A DNA stretch of 64,000 bases from Homarus americanus (GCF_018991925.1 NW_024754741.1:1-64000); one strand, 5' to 3'. Shown: positions 47,124 to 59,526, counted from the stretch's first letter. Numbers and translations are program-made. Notes: a model not told the origin generated them from the letters alone.

Positions 47124-50100
47124 ACATCCTAACATGGAATGCTCAGGGCTTTAAAAACAAGAAACACCTCCTACAAGAAGCAGCAGCCAAGGACAAGCTT
47201 GACATCATACTGCTACAAGAAACACTTCTACAAGAACACCACTGTTTCAAATTCAGTGGTTACAAGACATACAGGAGGCATTTCACGCAGGCGTCAACAA
47301 GAGGATGTATGATCTTGGTCAAGTCAAGCATACCCTCCTCCGAGGTCACGCAGCAATTTCCATGTGGGGAAAACATCGAAACACAGGCCGTCAAAGTAAC
47401 CCCCCAAGAACGGGAATTAACTGATCACAACATCTACAAGAACCCAAGGGGCTCACTGGAGGTGACTCAATTATTTGCTTCGGCCGCTGCCCACGTCACA
47501 CTCATAGGAGGGAATTTCAACGCACATCATCCCTTCCTAAGCTCGGTAAGCCCCACAAATGAAGACGGCCTACACCTATACACCACCTTTCAAGATACAC
47601 CCGAGATCTGCCTCCTGAACTCCGGAGAGCCCACACACACTAGGGAAGGAAGGCTAGATCTAACCTTCGTCTCCAGTGCACTACAGCCTTCGGCCTCCTG
47701 GCAGCTACACCCCACGCTGACCAGCGACCACTTCACCCCCGCCGAGATGGAGATACAATACCCAAAAGGCAGACTGGGGACTCTTTAAGACACACCTGGC
47801 TAAGTGGCGCGAAAAATCACAGCCGGCCGGCGCAGCACCCGTGGATGAGACAACCCTCCACCAACAATTGGTCGAGGCGTTTCACCAAGCGGCAGAAGAG
47901 GCTATCCCAAAAACAAAACCCACATCAAGACAGTACAATGATTACTGGTACTACTGTCCCAGGGTGAAAGAACTCAACCACAGAGTGAACATGGCCCGAA
48001 GAAACTACAGGAGACATCCCACGGAAACAAACAGACATCTCCTGCAAGTCATAGTTAAGGATACCAGGGAAGAGAAGGAAGAAATAAAAAACGTAAGCTG
48101 GCTCAAGTGGTGCTCCGAACTGAACGAGCACACCTCCCTTGGCAAGATGTGGGCCCAGATCCGAAGGGCATCTGGGAAGGCAACACCACCACCACCAACC
48201 CATCCCAACCCAGAAGAGGAAGCCGAAAGACTTGCAAAACTGTTCTCTGACCGAGCAGCAACGAAAAACCTCCCGAGACAGGCGGAGGAGACACAACGGC
48301 GTCTGCGACAGGTCAGACTGCAGATGATCGAAGAGGCCTGCAACAGTGAAGATGACACCGACAGACCTTTCAACCAGCAAGAACTCCAGAAGTCGCTAAA
48401 ACGAAGCAAGGACACAGCACCAGGGACCGACAGGATAACCTACTCCATGCTTTCCCATGCCGGTACAGCCGGACACGAGGCTCTGCTACAATTCATCAAT
48501 GCTTCGTGGACAGCACAAAGACTCCCACCGGAATGGAAGAAGGCAGATATACAGCCCATTCCGAAGTCCAGAGAACCAGACAAACCGAGGCCCATCTTCC
48601 TTCTCAGCTTCATAGCGAAGACGGGAGAAAGAATGGCTCTCAACCGACTCAAGTGGAAAGTAGGCAGCCCACACCCTCACATCTTTGCTTACACCGAGAA
48701 CACCGGCACAGGCAGCAACATCGCCGAGATACTCAGCACAGTGGACTACAAACCAGCTCTGGTGGTCTTCCTCGACCTGGGGAAGGCCTTCGAACTAGCA
48801 AATCCACTGGCCATTACAACGACGCTCGCTGAAAAAGGCGTCAAAGGAAGGTTGCTGGGGTGGATCCAGAACTACCTCACACAGAGAGAAGCAAGAGTAC
48901 ACTTTCAGGGAGCCACCTCAAGCTACAGGGTCCATGAAAACGGAACCCCACAAGGAGGCATCCTCAGTCCAATGCTGTTCAATGTCCTGATGGAAAATCT
49001 TGTCAAACTTCCTTTCAGACAAACAGCCAAGCTCCTATGCTATGCAGACGACTTACAGGTTATAGTAAGAGGATCAAACAGACGAGCCAACACGCAACAC
49101 ACACTCCAACTTATAGAAGAGGAGTGCAACAGACTTGGACTCAAGATAAATCCAGCCAAGTCGAAAGCGATGGCCATCTGCACAGACACACCAGACAAGA
49201 TGCTCTCCATACAAAACACGCCGGTAGTCTGGACCAACACCCACCAGTGTCTTGGAATCTGGTTTGACCAGAAACTCACTTTCAAGCCGCAACTCGAGTA
49301 TCTCAGGCACAGGACGAAGAGCAGACACAATATAATGAGGTCGCTCACCAGCACAACCGCAGGAGCAAACCTTCATGTGCTCAAAGCCTACTACACGGCC
49401 GCCATCAGATCGCTGGTAGATTACAGTGCTCCAGCACTCATTGGACTGAGAGAAGACCAGATAGCTAAGCTAGAAGTCATCCAAAATAATGCTCTCAGGA
49501 CCATGCTCGGAGCACCCATGTGGACCAGAATTTGCAATTTGCAAATGGAAACCGAACTACCACCCCTGGCAGTACGAGTCAAGCAGGTGACAGCCTGTCT
49601 CCTCGCCAAAATCTGTAGATCAGATAAGCCCACAGCTGCCAAAATTCGAATCAGTGCCTCCCTCCACCTCGACCACAGAGTGCGAGGGGTCACCTGGTCG
49701 CACGAGGCAAGCGAGGTCATCCGACACCTGCAAGCAGAAACACTCGTCAAGAACAACCAAGACACACGAGACAATGGTTACGTAGTTCCTCCACCATGGA
49801 GCCCTCCACCAGCCACATTCAAAATTACCGACCTAGGCGATAGTAAAGCCAACCTCCAGAAGGAGGACCTCAAAAAAATAACTCTGGAAGCCATAGCCAC
49901 CGAGACACCGGCTGATGCAGCATCATACTTCACAGACGGCTCGGTGGATCCAAAACATCATACATCCGGAGCGGCCTTCTACACCCAAGGTCAGACCCTC
50001 CGATGGAGACTTTCTAATGACTGCTCCACCCTACAAACAGAGCTGGTAGCAATCTCAAAGGCCCTACAACACGCTGCAACACAACACAACAAGTCCATCA

Positions 50101-50768
50101 TAATTCACACGGACTCGAAATCGGCCATGCAAGCGCTGCAACACAGTCAACCAAGAGACAACGTCCACATCATAACCTCGATCCTCGCACAGCTACAGGA
50201 ATTCCAAAGACAAAACCGCCCAGTCGTCTTACACTGGATTCCCAGTCATGTAGGGATCGGAGGAAACGGCGTGGCAGACGAAGCAGCCAAGGCAGCTACA
50301 CGTTCTAGTAACGTACACATCCAAGTTCCAGCAAGTGTGCAACAGATCAAGAATCACCTCAGAAAGACTAGCAAGCTCCACATCAAAAAGAGCTTCCTTC
50401 ACGCATTCAACGCTGGTTCCCAATCAGCCAAATGGTACCTGGCGGCTACAAAAGGGGAACCACCTTTCGCTGACAAGAAAACACCAAGACAAACCCAAGT
50501 CAGCCTTCATCGACTACGACTAGGGTACAAGTGCTCCTGGCAGATGATCGGAAATGACGTCATGGAATGCACCTACTGTCAGGAGCCAGCAGCCAACCCA
50601 CTTGAACACTATCTCCTCGACTGCGAAGTCACACAAAGCCTCCGAAACAGAACTCAAATCTCCCAAGAAGCACACACAACACCAGCGGCCACTCTAACCC
50701 GAAAGGCCCAAACAGACCACATTCACAACCTTCTCCGGGTCATCACACGATACCCACCACCCAGATAG
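47120..50768 (+). pseudogene. LINE ORF2: EN-RT-RNase H-CCHC, one frameshift
   Basis: Replication protein of the LINE. EN (47120-47740): LNILTWNAQGF, LLQETLL, then LIGGNFNAHH where the catalytic Asp of GDFN is Asn, and TSDHF. A frame change lies in a C run at 47736-47740. After it PRWRYNTQKADW leads into the open frame to 50768. RT (in that 975-codon frame from 47841): APGTDRITYSML near residue 192, motif A FLDLGKAFE near 308, motif B GTPQGGILSPMLF near 372, motif C YADD near 400. RNase H: FTDGS near 696, QTELVA, TDSKSA and GVADEAAK, so all four acidic residues are present. C-terminal knuckle CTYCQEPAANPLEHYLLDC near 909. RT and RNase H look intact; the endonuclease does not. Confidence 0.92.
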
Positions 50769-51012
50769 CTTAGAAAGTATCCTCTCCCAGCAAGTGCGGA
50801 CCCCAGTTCGGGGGGCGCGCCACTCCGAAACTGACCACGTCCAAGAGTGGGGGTTGGTGGTAAGCGTCCACTGATCGGGGGTCCGCTCACACTTGCAACC
50901 TCCAGTATCCTTCCAATCTGCAGGTGGGACCACCTCCAATCCCAATCCGGTCTGGCTGCTCCAGGAGCTCCAGCCGGAACAACCAAACGGGCCGCCTATA
51001 GGCAAAGGCCCG

Positions 51013-51032
51013 TGTCGGACTACGGTCCGACA
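51013..51032 (+). other. LINE 3' UTR hairpin with a UACG tetraloop
   Basis: TGTCGGAC-TACG-GTCCGACA is an 8-bp perfect stem closed by C-G around UACG, a UNCG-family tetraloop of high stability. It is four bases from the terminal (CAA)n. The position fits an RNA signal for target-primed reverse transcription. Confidence 0.6.
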
Positions 51033-51192
51033 ATCTCAACAACAACAACAACAGCCATGAAGAGGTTCTGGAGAGTTGTAGTATTATGAGAGGCTTTGTC
51101 TGGCGGGGGATTGGTTGTGGGGGAGGGGAGTTTGTATTTGGGGATTGGTTGGGGGTGGCGGTGGTATGTTGATTTGAGCTGAATTAGAATTG

Positions 51193-51744
51193 AACCAAAT
51201 CAAACATACCCAACCTCTATGGCAGCCACTGTCAACGAAATCGACCTTACTCAAGACTGAAACCAATCAACCTATATCTCACTCTCATCTCCGTTCACAA
51301 TTTGACAAAAGCTCAAATCTGTCTCCTGCTATTACTAAAAACTCTCCTACGATACGCTCATCCTTCCTTACTACGAATACTTTGACATTTCAAGCTCAAA
51401 GATTCAAAACTCTTCCTCCAACTCGCTCCATTTCTCTTTGACATAGCTCAAAGACCTACAACTCTCAGAACCAAATCAAACATACCCAACCTCTGTGACA
51501 TCCAATCTCAATAAAATCGACCTAACTCAAGACTGAAACCAATCAACCTATATCTCATTCTCGTCTCCGTTCATAATTTGACAAAAAAGCTCAAATCTGT
51601 CTCCTGCTATTACTAAAAACTCTCCTACGATACGCTCATCCTTCCTTACTATGAATACTTTGACATTTCAAGCTCAAAGATTCAAAACCCTTCCTCCAAC
51701 TCACTCCGTTCCTCTTTGACATAGCTCAAAGACTTTACCTTCAT
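51193..51744 (+). repeat. 276-bp tandem duplication
   Basis: Copies start at 51193 and 51469 (AACCAAATCAAACATACCCA) with scattered point differences. No coding potential recognised. Confidence 0.92.
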
Positions 51745-52102
51745 CTTTCTCCAAACAACCCTACGACTAGCTACATTTCCATTTTTTCACCTTCTCTGTT
51801 ACTTTGATCGTGTGTGGCCTGTGCGTCCGTCCACCTGCGCTTCTCGGCTTGCGCCGCCGCCGTGGCGGGGCGGTTCTTCCTCCGCTTTGCCAACACTGCC
51901 TTAGCTATGACAACAACCAGAGCACCCGCGTTGGCCCTTTGCTTGCCCGGTCCTGCTTCCGCCCTCCCTCTGCCTCGTCCTGATTATGATTGTTACACCT
52001 ACCGGGCACATTGCCTACCCCCTCACGCAAGCGGTGTTTAGCCACTGCACCTGTTCTCTCCTAAAATTCACTTCTATCCTCCCTTTATCCTTCCCCTGAA
52101 CC
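51745..52102. other. GC-rich patch, unrecognised
   Basis: 51814-52041 is open for 75 codons (Ala/Leu/Pro-rich) without a recognisable family. It may be a fragment of LINE ORF1 or chance. Confidence 0.35.
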
Positions 52103-53360
52103 TCTTTCCCCTGGGTTTACAAAGGGAAAATCTTGTCTAACAAATCTGCTAACGTTTTTTAGGAAAGTCTTCGAGGTAGTAGATAATGACGAAAATTACG
52201 ATGTTATTTACTTAGACTTTAGCAAAGCATTTGACAGAGTACCGCATCAGAGGCTTCTGAGAAAAATTAAGGCTCATGGTATCGAGGGGAAAGTTTTAAA
52301 TTGGATAAAATCATGGCTCACCGATAGAACGCAGAGGGTCAGCGTAGATGGTGTTAAATCTGAGTGGGGCCGTGTAACCAGTGGGGTTCCCCAGGGGTCA
52401 GTACTAGGCCCACTCTTGTTCATAATCTACATAAACGATTTAGATACTGGGATCAGCAGTGACATAAGCAAGTTTGCGGATGACACCAAAATAGGGCGGC
52501 AAATTAATTCCAGGGCAGGATGCAAATGCATTACAGGAGGATCTAAATAAACTGCAGGGGTGGTCTGAAAAATGGCAAATGAAATTCAACACCAGCAAGT
52601 GCAGCGTACTTAATATTGGAAGAACAAATACTTATAATGTATACAGCCTGAACAACATCAACCTAGAGAAGTCGACTTGTGAAAGAGACCTAGGGGTACT
52701 TGTAAGCCCGGACCTACGGCCTAGAAAACAGTGCGTTAATGTTCGAAATAAGGCAAACAGAGTATTGGGTTTTATATCTAGAAGTGTAAGTAACAAGAGT
52801 GCAGAGGTCTTATTGCAACTATATCTTGCGCTAGTTAGGCCGCACCTCGATTATGCGGTTCAGTTCTGGTGCCCCTATTATAGAATGGATATAAATTCAC
52901 TAGAGTCGGTGCAGCGAAGAATGACAAAAATGATTCAGGGACTTAGAAACCTTCCATATCAGGATAGGTTAAAGAAACTTAACTTGCATTCCCTAGAAAG
53001 ACGAAGAGTGCGGGGAGATATGATAGAAGTATTTAAGTGGGTGAAAGGAATCAATAAAGGGGATATAGATAAAGTTCTTATAATATCCGAGCAGGATAGG
53101 ACTCGGAGCAACGGATTCAAGTTGGATAAGTTTAGGTTTAGGAGGGAGATAGGAAGAAACTGGTTCACAAATAGGGTGGTGGACGAGTGGAACAAGCTTA
53201 GCAACTTTGTAGTAAGTGCGGGAACTCTGGAAAGTTTCAAAAGGAGGCTAGAGAGATTCATGGATGATAGAGTGGTAGTAACTCTCGACAGGAGCTGCCA
53301 TGCACAGGCCAACCGGCCTATTGCAGACTCCTTATTTTCTTATGTTCTTATGTTCTTATG
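52103..53360 (+). mobile_element. CR1-like LINE, 5'-truncated, best preserved copy
   Basis: Starts inside the RT (GFTKGKSCLTNLL-like, after slight shifts near 52115 and 52155) and keeps motif A YLDFSKAFDRVPHQRL, motif B TSGVPQGSVLGPLLF and motif C FADDTK. A frameshift near 52500 precedes the open frame 52579-53409 with the C-terminal RPHLDYAVQFW region. It ends in a hairpin and three TTCTTATG repeats (53337-53360). It is the reference for the copies at 1-1618 and 17242-17693. It lies within the EF-hand gene intron. Confidence 0.92.
53306..53319 (+). other. 3'-terminal hairpin of CR1 copy
   Basis: AGGCC(AACC)GGCCT, a perfect 5-bp stem, 17 nt before the TTCTTATG repeats. Confidence 0.5.
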
Positions 53361-53380
53361 TATGTACATGAAGAGGAACT

Positions 53381-53482
53381 GGGAGGGCTCACTAACTCCT
53401 TCGCAGTAAAAAAATGTCACTACCCTCCAAGCTACACAAGGACCTGGGAGGGCTCACTAACTCCATTGCAGTAAAAAAATGT
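53381..53482 (+). repeat. 65-bp spaced duplication after the CR1 end
   Basis: GGGAGGGCTCACTAACTCC plus GCAGTAAAAAAATGT occurs at about 53381 and 53446. Confidence 0.85.
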
Positions 53483-53504
53483 ATAATAAGCGGCACTCTA
53501 TAAA

Positions 53505-54777
53505 CAGTGGTGGGCATAGCTAAACGAAAAGTTAGCTTCGCTAACCGCTGATCTGCTAATTATAAAGTTAACTTCGCTAATGCTAAACAGCTAAAGAAAA
53601 TAGCGGAAGCTAACGCTAACCGCTAATTTTTATTAATTGAAATATGCTTCGTTTTTTTTTGTGGGGGGACGGGGGGCTCTAAAACCCTTAAAAACAGACC
53701 TAGAGAGCTGAAATTTTCATATGTTGTCTTGTAGCTTAGACATAGAGCTTTCCAAAAAGGTATAGCATGCCAAGATCAGATGATGATCAAGGTGTACACA
53801 AATAATTAAATGAACAAATGAAATTAAACATTAGTTTACTTTCGAGTTTCAACATACAGTTTATAATCTATATTTACTGTATGACAAGACAGAAAGTATT
53901 AAACGAATCCAAAAACTATAGTACTGTATAGCATAGGTAGCAAATAGCATCATACCAAGATCAGATGATGATCAACTTATCAAGGTGTACACTGTACACA
54001 ATTTCACAAATAATCAATTTGCATTCTCATTCAACCTATCGGCCTTATTCATTATTCATGTAAATATGCAATACCAACCACATACACATTATACCAGTGC
54101 ATTTTTATATAACTTATTGTTGGTCAAGTCATGTAAATAAACAGAAAACTCTAAACTTTAATGCAAAGTAAGTTTTTAGAAAATTTTGTTTGGCGCACAC
54201 CTTGGATGACATCCTGGTTATGAACTTATAAGAATAACCAAATATATTGACACAAAAATTCCGAATTAAATTAACAAATAAATGAGAAATGAAATTATAC
54301 ATTAGTTTACAATTACGTTCTATGATTCTTTCGACATACACTGACAGTCTTCACCTTCCATAACAATAAGCGAATAACGTATGCTGCTGTCGCTGACACT
54401 GTAAGACTGCTTAGACTGTCTGTAACGTGACAACGTCGTAAGTGAACAGAAGTCAGAACTGCGGAATTACACAATGCTGCTCAGCTGCTGCAGTGCGGCG
54501 TCGACAAATCATGTCTTGTCACGTTTACACGTACTAACATGCAGTCAGCCAAGAGTGCCTGACTGGCTGTTGGAGACACGCGTCGCGGCGTCACACGCTT
54601 ACAACAATCAGGAACAAACATGTATAAATTTTGTTAGCGGACTTAAAGTTAGCGGAACTAAATTTAGCGGAAGCTACTTGGTCCGCTAATGGTTTCCAAA
54701 GATAGCAAAAACGCTAATCCGCGAACGAAAAAGTTAGCTTCGCTAATTAGCGGTTAGCGGAACCGTGCCCACCATTG
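53505..54777. mobile_element. Non-autonomous hAT element (MITE-like) with TSD
   Basis: Ends CAGTGGTGGGCA and, on the other strand, CAATGGTGGGCA form a terminal inverted repeat (11 of 12). They are flanked by 8-bp direct repeats TCTATAAA (53497-53504) and TATATAAA (54778-54785) that agree at 7 of 8, as expected of a hAT target-site duplication. Inside, TTAGCGGAAGCTAAC-like motifs are dense near both ends. No transposase reading was found in its 1273 bp. Confidence 0.85.
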
Positions 54778-54785
54778 TATATAAA

Positions 54786-56189
54786 TAAACCAATACAGTA
54801 TTAATACAAAGGTCTGACGACCCAAGGGAGCAAAACAAAGATAAAACACCAATAGGAAAGATGAAGCGATCTGGTTGAGCCCAGATTCTTTCTACTCCTA
54901 CTGTATTTCAGTTTCACCACTTTTTCTTCAACCCCTAATAATCTTCTCTCACCTCATAACTCATGACTCCAAAGCCAAGAAGAGGATTCTGCTAGATGCT
55001 CTCAAACAGACAAGACCTCCTCTCAACAAGCTCCACACCACACAGTAACTCCCTAGCACTGCATTGTACATATATATATATAAAACGCCATAGTAAGTTT
55101 CCCTTCTCACCTCCATCCTTACTGTGAGATCTCCTACATGTACATACTGTATGTACACTGTACAGTATGTGAGCCTAACAAAGAGAAATTTGACAACTGG
55201 CCACATACACTACGCTACAATGTAACCGATTTTGTTTTAATTAATATAATACAAAAACTTAATTTTTCGATGTTGCAAAGTGTATATTTTTGTGGAATAG
55301 AAGTATGTAACGAGCTACAGTATTTGAGTTACCCCTTTGTAACGATTAGACAGTGGAAAGAGAATGGAATGTACAGTAATCCTGAATGGGGATTTATTTG
55401 TAAAAGTATCGTTTAAATATTGACATTATTTTGAAATGTTAACTTACCTGAAATATTGTGTGAACAATAAAATTAATAAACTCTGTGAAATAGTTTTGAA
55501 GTATTAAATCATTGTAACACTTGAGAAAATGCATAAAAAGAAATATCTTATCCCATGACACGAGAATCATATAATTCTTAAGAATATTTATCAGCATTTA
55601 GAAAGAGTTTTCATCTCTAAAAAGTACTTGATGAAAGATAAGTGATTGTAGAATAAGAAAAAGTAAAAGACAAATTGTATGTTGTTGAAGCTATCAACTG
55701 AATTGTATATTACCATCGGTTAATATCGGTCCAGACTAAGTTTACAGAAACACACGGCACATGGTATTCTTTCTACCAATTTAAATCGATCAAGAACAGA
55801 ATGTTTTGTCTGCATGTAAAATAATTTTAATGTAAACAGGCTTATGAAGAATGATTAGGTTTTAAACACAGCTAAATAATTTATGGAAATTTATAAATAA
55901 AATAAATATATAAAGATATTTAACATAAAGAAACTGAGTTTGTTTTAATTATGAGTACATATGAGCTGAACCTTTAGCCAGTGACTGTACATAAAAACGT
56001 AAGACAAGTTAAACTGTGGATATTCCACCTGCTATCAAATCTCCCACTTTATATCCCACTTCCAAACTTCACTTCCTGCTACATCTTCTTGCATTTTCAG
56101 AGCAAACGGATTTCTTTACAACTCAACAACAACAACAGAGAGTAGACATGCTTCACAAGTAACACAACTGGGATCAATTGAAAGTTGTG
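54786..56189. other. AT-rich intronic DNA, no gene seen
   Basis: An open frame of 92 codons at 55138-55416 has no recognised family. Confidence 0.4.
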
Positions 56190-56463
56190 AGGCTTCCAAT
56201 GTTCCAGTCCTCCTGAGAAGCTGAACCTTCTCGTCCTGAAGAGGTTTTGTACTTCTTTAGATATAGAATGGGTAACGAAGGATGTCACATCCTTCGTCCG
56301 AGTGTCTGACGACCGGGGACAGTCTGAACAACTTAAGAACGCTGAAAACATCAATGACGTCCTCGTTGAGATGAAAGTAAACTTCGACGACAATGTAGAC
56401 AAGAGCGATACACAGACAAGAAGATTTAGTCGTGGTGTAATGGTCACAGTTGCACCGATATTA
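56190..56463 (+). other. Unrecognised charged open frame (~88 codons)
   Basis: The + strand is open from about 56190 (after a TGA) to TAG at 56461-56463 and reads DIEWVTKDVTSFVRV, later NDVLVEMKVNFDDNVDKSD. The Asp/Lys/Glu-rich composition looks more like protein than its surroundings. I do not recognise a family. There is no start codon in a good context, so it could be an exon, a retroelement scrap or chance. Confidence 0.3.
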
Positions 56464-57536
56464 TAGAAACACCTCGAGTTGTTAAGTAACTATAAATTTA
56501 CTTGAGTACTGTACTCAAGTAACTTTTTTGCTATTTACTTTTTGAAAAAGCACTACAAATATTTTAGTTCATTATTTTTTACTTCAGTATGGTTTTCTAA
56601 TACTTTTACCCCATTACAAATGAAAAAAAAAATCGCTATTCGTTACATGCAAACTAAAATATGTATATTTTTAAATTAATCAATTAATTATTATTCATAG
56701 TAAAATAATTGTGGTTTTTTTTTTTAATTGGGAGGGTGGTATGGGTAGAGCCGTGAAGGGTAAGGTGTGGGGAGACACCACGCGGTCACAAACCTAGGGA
56801 TCTCGTGAGGTGAGGTGACATAAGGTCAGGCGGGAGTGGCCATGACAGGGAACTTTCCCTTTGATCTTCTTATGTCCATTAGCACCTTGACCACTCACCT
56901 CACCTAACCTACCCTATTATTCCCACCTACCCCAACCCCATCGAATCCCCTCTCTTCTCCCCCACCTTTCCTTCAGGGACATGGTCTTCCTGTTAGGCGT
57001 CAGTTGTTCTTTGCATACACCTGTACCTAAAATAAATTTCAAAGATGCTGTGATTCCAAAATGTTTTAAAGATTTTTTTCGTCTTAGATATAAAGCCTGT
57101 ATCTATACACATGTGTGAGACTGAGTGTATCCCCCCCAGCACCCGTCAGATATTACGTGGTGCGAAGAATTCAGCTACTCATCAATTCGAAACGTGACGT
57201 CTCCACAGCCACACCCCAATTGGAGGGACAATTCGCGGCGAGTCTTCAACAGACTCTGTCACTATGGAGGCAGCAATCATCCACAAACTCCTCAACTGGT
57301 GGAGCTTGATAGCTACCTGGCATGATCAGGGGATGGAATGGAGCTACTGAGGTCTTTCCCGACATTATGTAACCTATCTTTCAAGCTTAATATCCACCTG
57401 CGACAAGCCTAGTCACAAGACCCCGCCACCGTGGGTAGCGTACAGTATATAAATCTAAATTATTACGAATAAGTAGGTGGTGACATAGCTTGGAGAAGGA
57501 CGTGCCCCTAAGCACTCGTTTTAGTGACCATAGGAA
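56464..57536. other. Unassigned DNA
   Basis: No motif was recognised; the final part may be the 5' UTR of the CR1 element that follows. Confidence 0.4.
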
Positions 57537-58447
57537 ATGGCCGCCGTGGATCGTTGTGTTGTGGGGGAAGAGGGACGGTGTGTGAGGAAAGACGACCCCC
57601 TGGCCACTCTGTTAAGTCAGCTGGAGCAGTTGAGGAGAGAGATAAGACGTTTTAAAGGGGGAGAACGAAGCCCTCAGGACTGAACTCCTTCAGGTAGGTG
57701 TCCTGTCTAGCAGGACACCTGCGAAGGAGAGTCAGGAGGATCAAGCGTGGAGAGTGGTTGTCTCCAAGGGGACTAGGGTCAGACTCAGGAAAGCTGACCG
57801 GGGTGTGGAGTGCAGTAACCCCTACCAAGTGTTGGAGGAAGCTGGCGAGGAAGAGAGGAGGCAGGAGGAGGAAGAGAAGAGGCAGGACGGTGTGGTGTCT
57901 GGAGAGAAAAGAGCAGTTGTTCAAACCCTGCCCATTGGTAAGGTCGTGGTAGTTGGGGACAACCAGGTGAGGTTCATAGATAGGATTTTTTGTGCAAGAG
58001 ATAGGAAACGTAGGACTAGGGTGCGTTTTCCTGGGGCTGGGATAGGGCATGTAGCCGAGAGGATAAAAGGTTTTGTCAGGGGAGGGTACCAAGCCAATAG
58101 TGTGTCTTAGTGTAGGAGGTAACGAAATAGGAAAGGTTAGGAATGAGGAACTTTTCAAGAGGTATAGGGAGGCGCTGGGGAAGGTTAGAGATAGGGAGGG
58201 ATCCCGATAGTATGTGGTGTCTTACCTAGAAGAGGAGTTGGAGGAGAATGGCTGTCCAGGACAATTGCTATAAATTGCCGACTGGAAAAAAAAACATTGT
58301 GCAAGCGATGGTTGGGCGTTCATTGATAACTGGCAACCATTCTATGGCAATTTTGATGGAGTACACTTGTCTCGCGCGGGGGTAAAGACGTTGTCTGCAT
58401 CCCTGGAGCGTGAAATTGTCACTCCAAAGGAGGGGTTTCGCCAGTAG
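57537..58447 (+). pseudogene. CR1 ORF1: coiled coil plus SGNH-esterase domain, frameshifted
   Basis: ATG at 57537. The first 40 residues lead into a coiled coil, LLSQLEQLRREIRR, continuing as ENEALRTELLQ after one extra base in the G run at about 57655-57662. The C-terminal half is the esterase (SGNH-hydrolase) domain of CR1/L2 ORF1 proteins: block I VVVVGDNQVRF near 57945, block III SVGGNEIGKV near 58100 after another shift, and block V DGVHLSRAGV near 58355. The catalytic Ser of GDS is Asn here, while the Asp and His of block V remain. ORF1 ends at 58447. The 5' half of the element is preserved; the RT is missing downstream. Confidence 0.8.
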
Positions 58448-58559
58448 AGAGAGGTCAGGGTAAAAGGGAGTCAAAAAACAAGCAGGTCCTGGGGAGTAAA
58501 ATTGGTTACTCAGGACAAGGGGTAAAACAGGACCAGGGATGGGTAGGTTTAAATATATA

Positions 58560-59290
58560 CTATACAAACAGTAGGAGCGTTAGAAATAAAATAGACTTGC
58601 TGAGAGCGGTTGTATGTACCGAGAACGTAGACGTCATAGCAATCACCGAAACATGGATGAATCTGGCCAGCAAGAACTTTTTATCAGAATACCACACAGA
58701 AGGGTACAACCTTTTTCACAAGGACAGGGAAGGTAGGAAGGGGGGAGGGGTCGCACTCTTCGTCAGGGATACGCTAAAATGCTGTATTAATAATTCAATA
58801 AAGGGTAAAATAGGAACCGAGTCTGTATGGGTAGAAATTGCGGAAGAGAAAAACTAATTATGGGAGTGATTTACAGGCCCCCCCAAGTCTTGGGAAAGAA
58901 GCAGCTCAGCCCATATGGCAAGAAATGAGTAGGGCAGCACAATACAACAACCTGAGCATTGTGGGGGATTTCAACTTCAGAAATATTGACTGGGACAACA
59001 TTGTAGGTGACTATGAATCTGAAGACTTCCTAGACGCAGTACAGGACATTTTTTTAAACAACTTATTACTGAACCTACTAGAGGTGACAATATATTAGAC
59101 CTAGTATTAACTAATGAAGAAAATATTATCAGAGATATCATAATAGGGGAAGAACTAGGAAACAGTGATCGCAGAAATCAGGTTAACCCTAAATTGGGAA
59201 ACGAAAAACAATGACAATATGGTCAGAGTCCCAGACTTTCGATCGGCGGATTATGAGGGGTTAAGAAGGTACCTAGGTGAGGTCGCCTAG
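58560..59290 (+). pseudogene. CR1 ORF2 endonuclease domain, 3' truncated
   Basis: Reads SVRNKIDLLRAVV, VIAITETWM, GGGVALFVRDTLKCC, GVIYRPP (frame change near 58860), then IVGDFNFRNIDWDN and LDLVLTNEEN. SDH is changed to SDR near 59165. Sequence similarity stops near 59290, before any RT. With 57537-58447 it is the 5' part of a CR1 element. Confidence 0.88.
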
Positions 59291-59526
59291 GAACAGTCAG
59301 GTCAGTCCCCGGTAGGAACGGGTGAGGTCACCGGCGTGGATGTAAGACCTCCTACCCTCACTGACGCAGCTATGGTCAATTTGGTGTTATTCTTGTTTAT
59401 AAATGCCTTCTAATCTGTCTCAAGTCTATCCGTCCTGTCTATTGCCATCCCAACTGTCTGTTCGTCTGCGTGGTGTTTGAATGTAAGCCCGTCTGTACTC
59501 TTTGTGTCTTCAAATCTGTCTGTCTT

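Larger units (their letters stand above)
46700..51055 (+). mobile_element. I/Nimb-like LINE, near full length
   Basis: A non-LTR retrotransposon inside the 18-kb intron of the EF-hand gene, in antisense to it. It holds a short ORF1, an ORF2 with EN, RT, RNase H and a C-terminal knuckle, then a 3' UTR ending in a hairpin (51013-51032) and (CAA)n (51036-51053). RNase H places it in the I group. One frameshift and one lost EN catalytic residue show that it is not autonomous now. The exact 5' boundary is not defined. Confidence 0.88.

Noticed and set aside
48005..49774. Several minus-strand frames of 100-150 codons
   Set aside because: They are antisense shadows of the LINE ORF2, which has the recognised RT motifs on the + strand.
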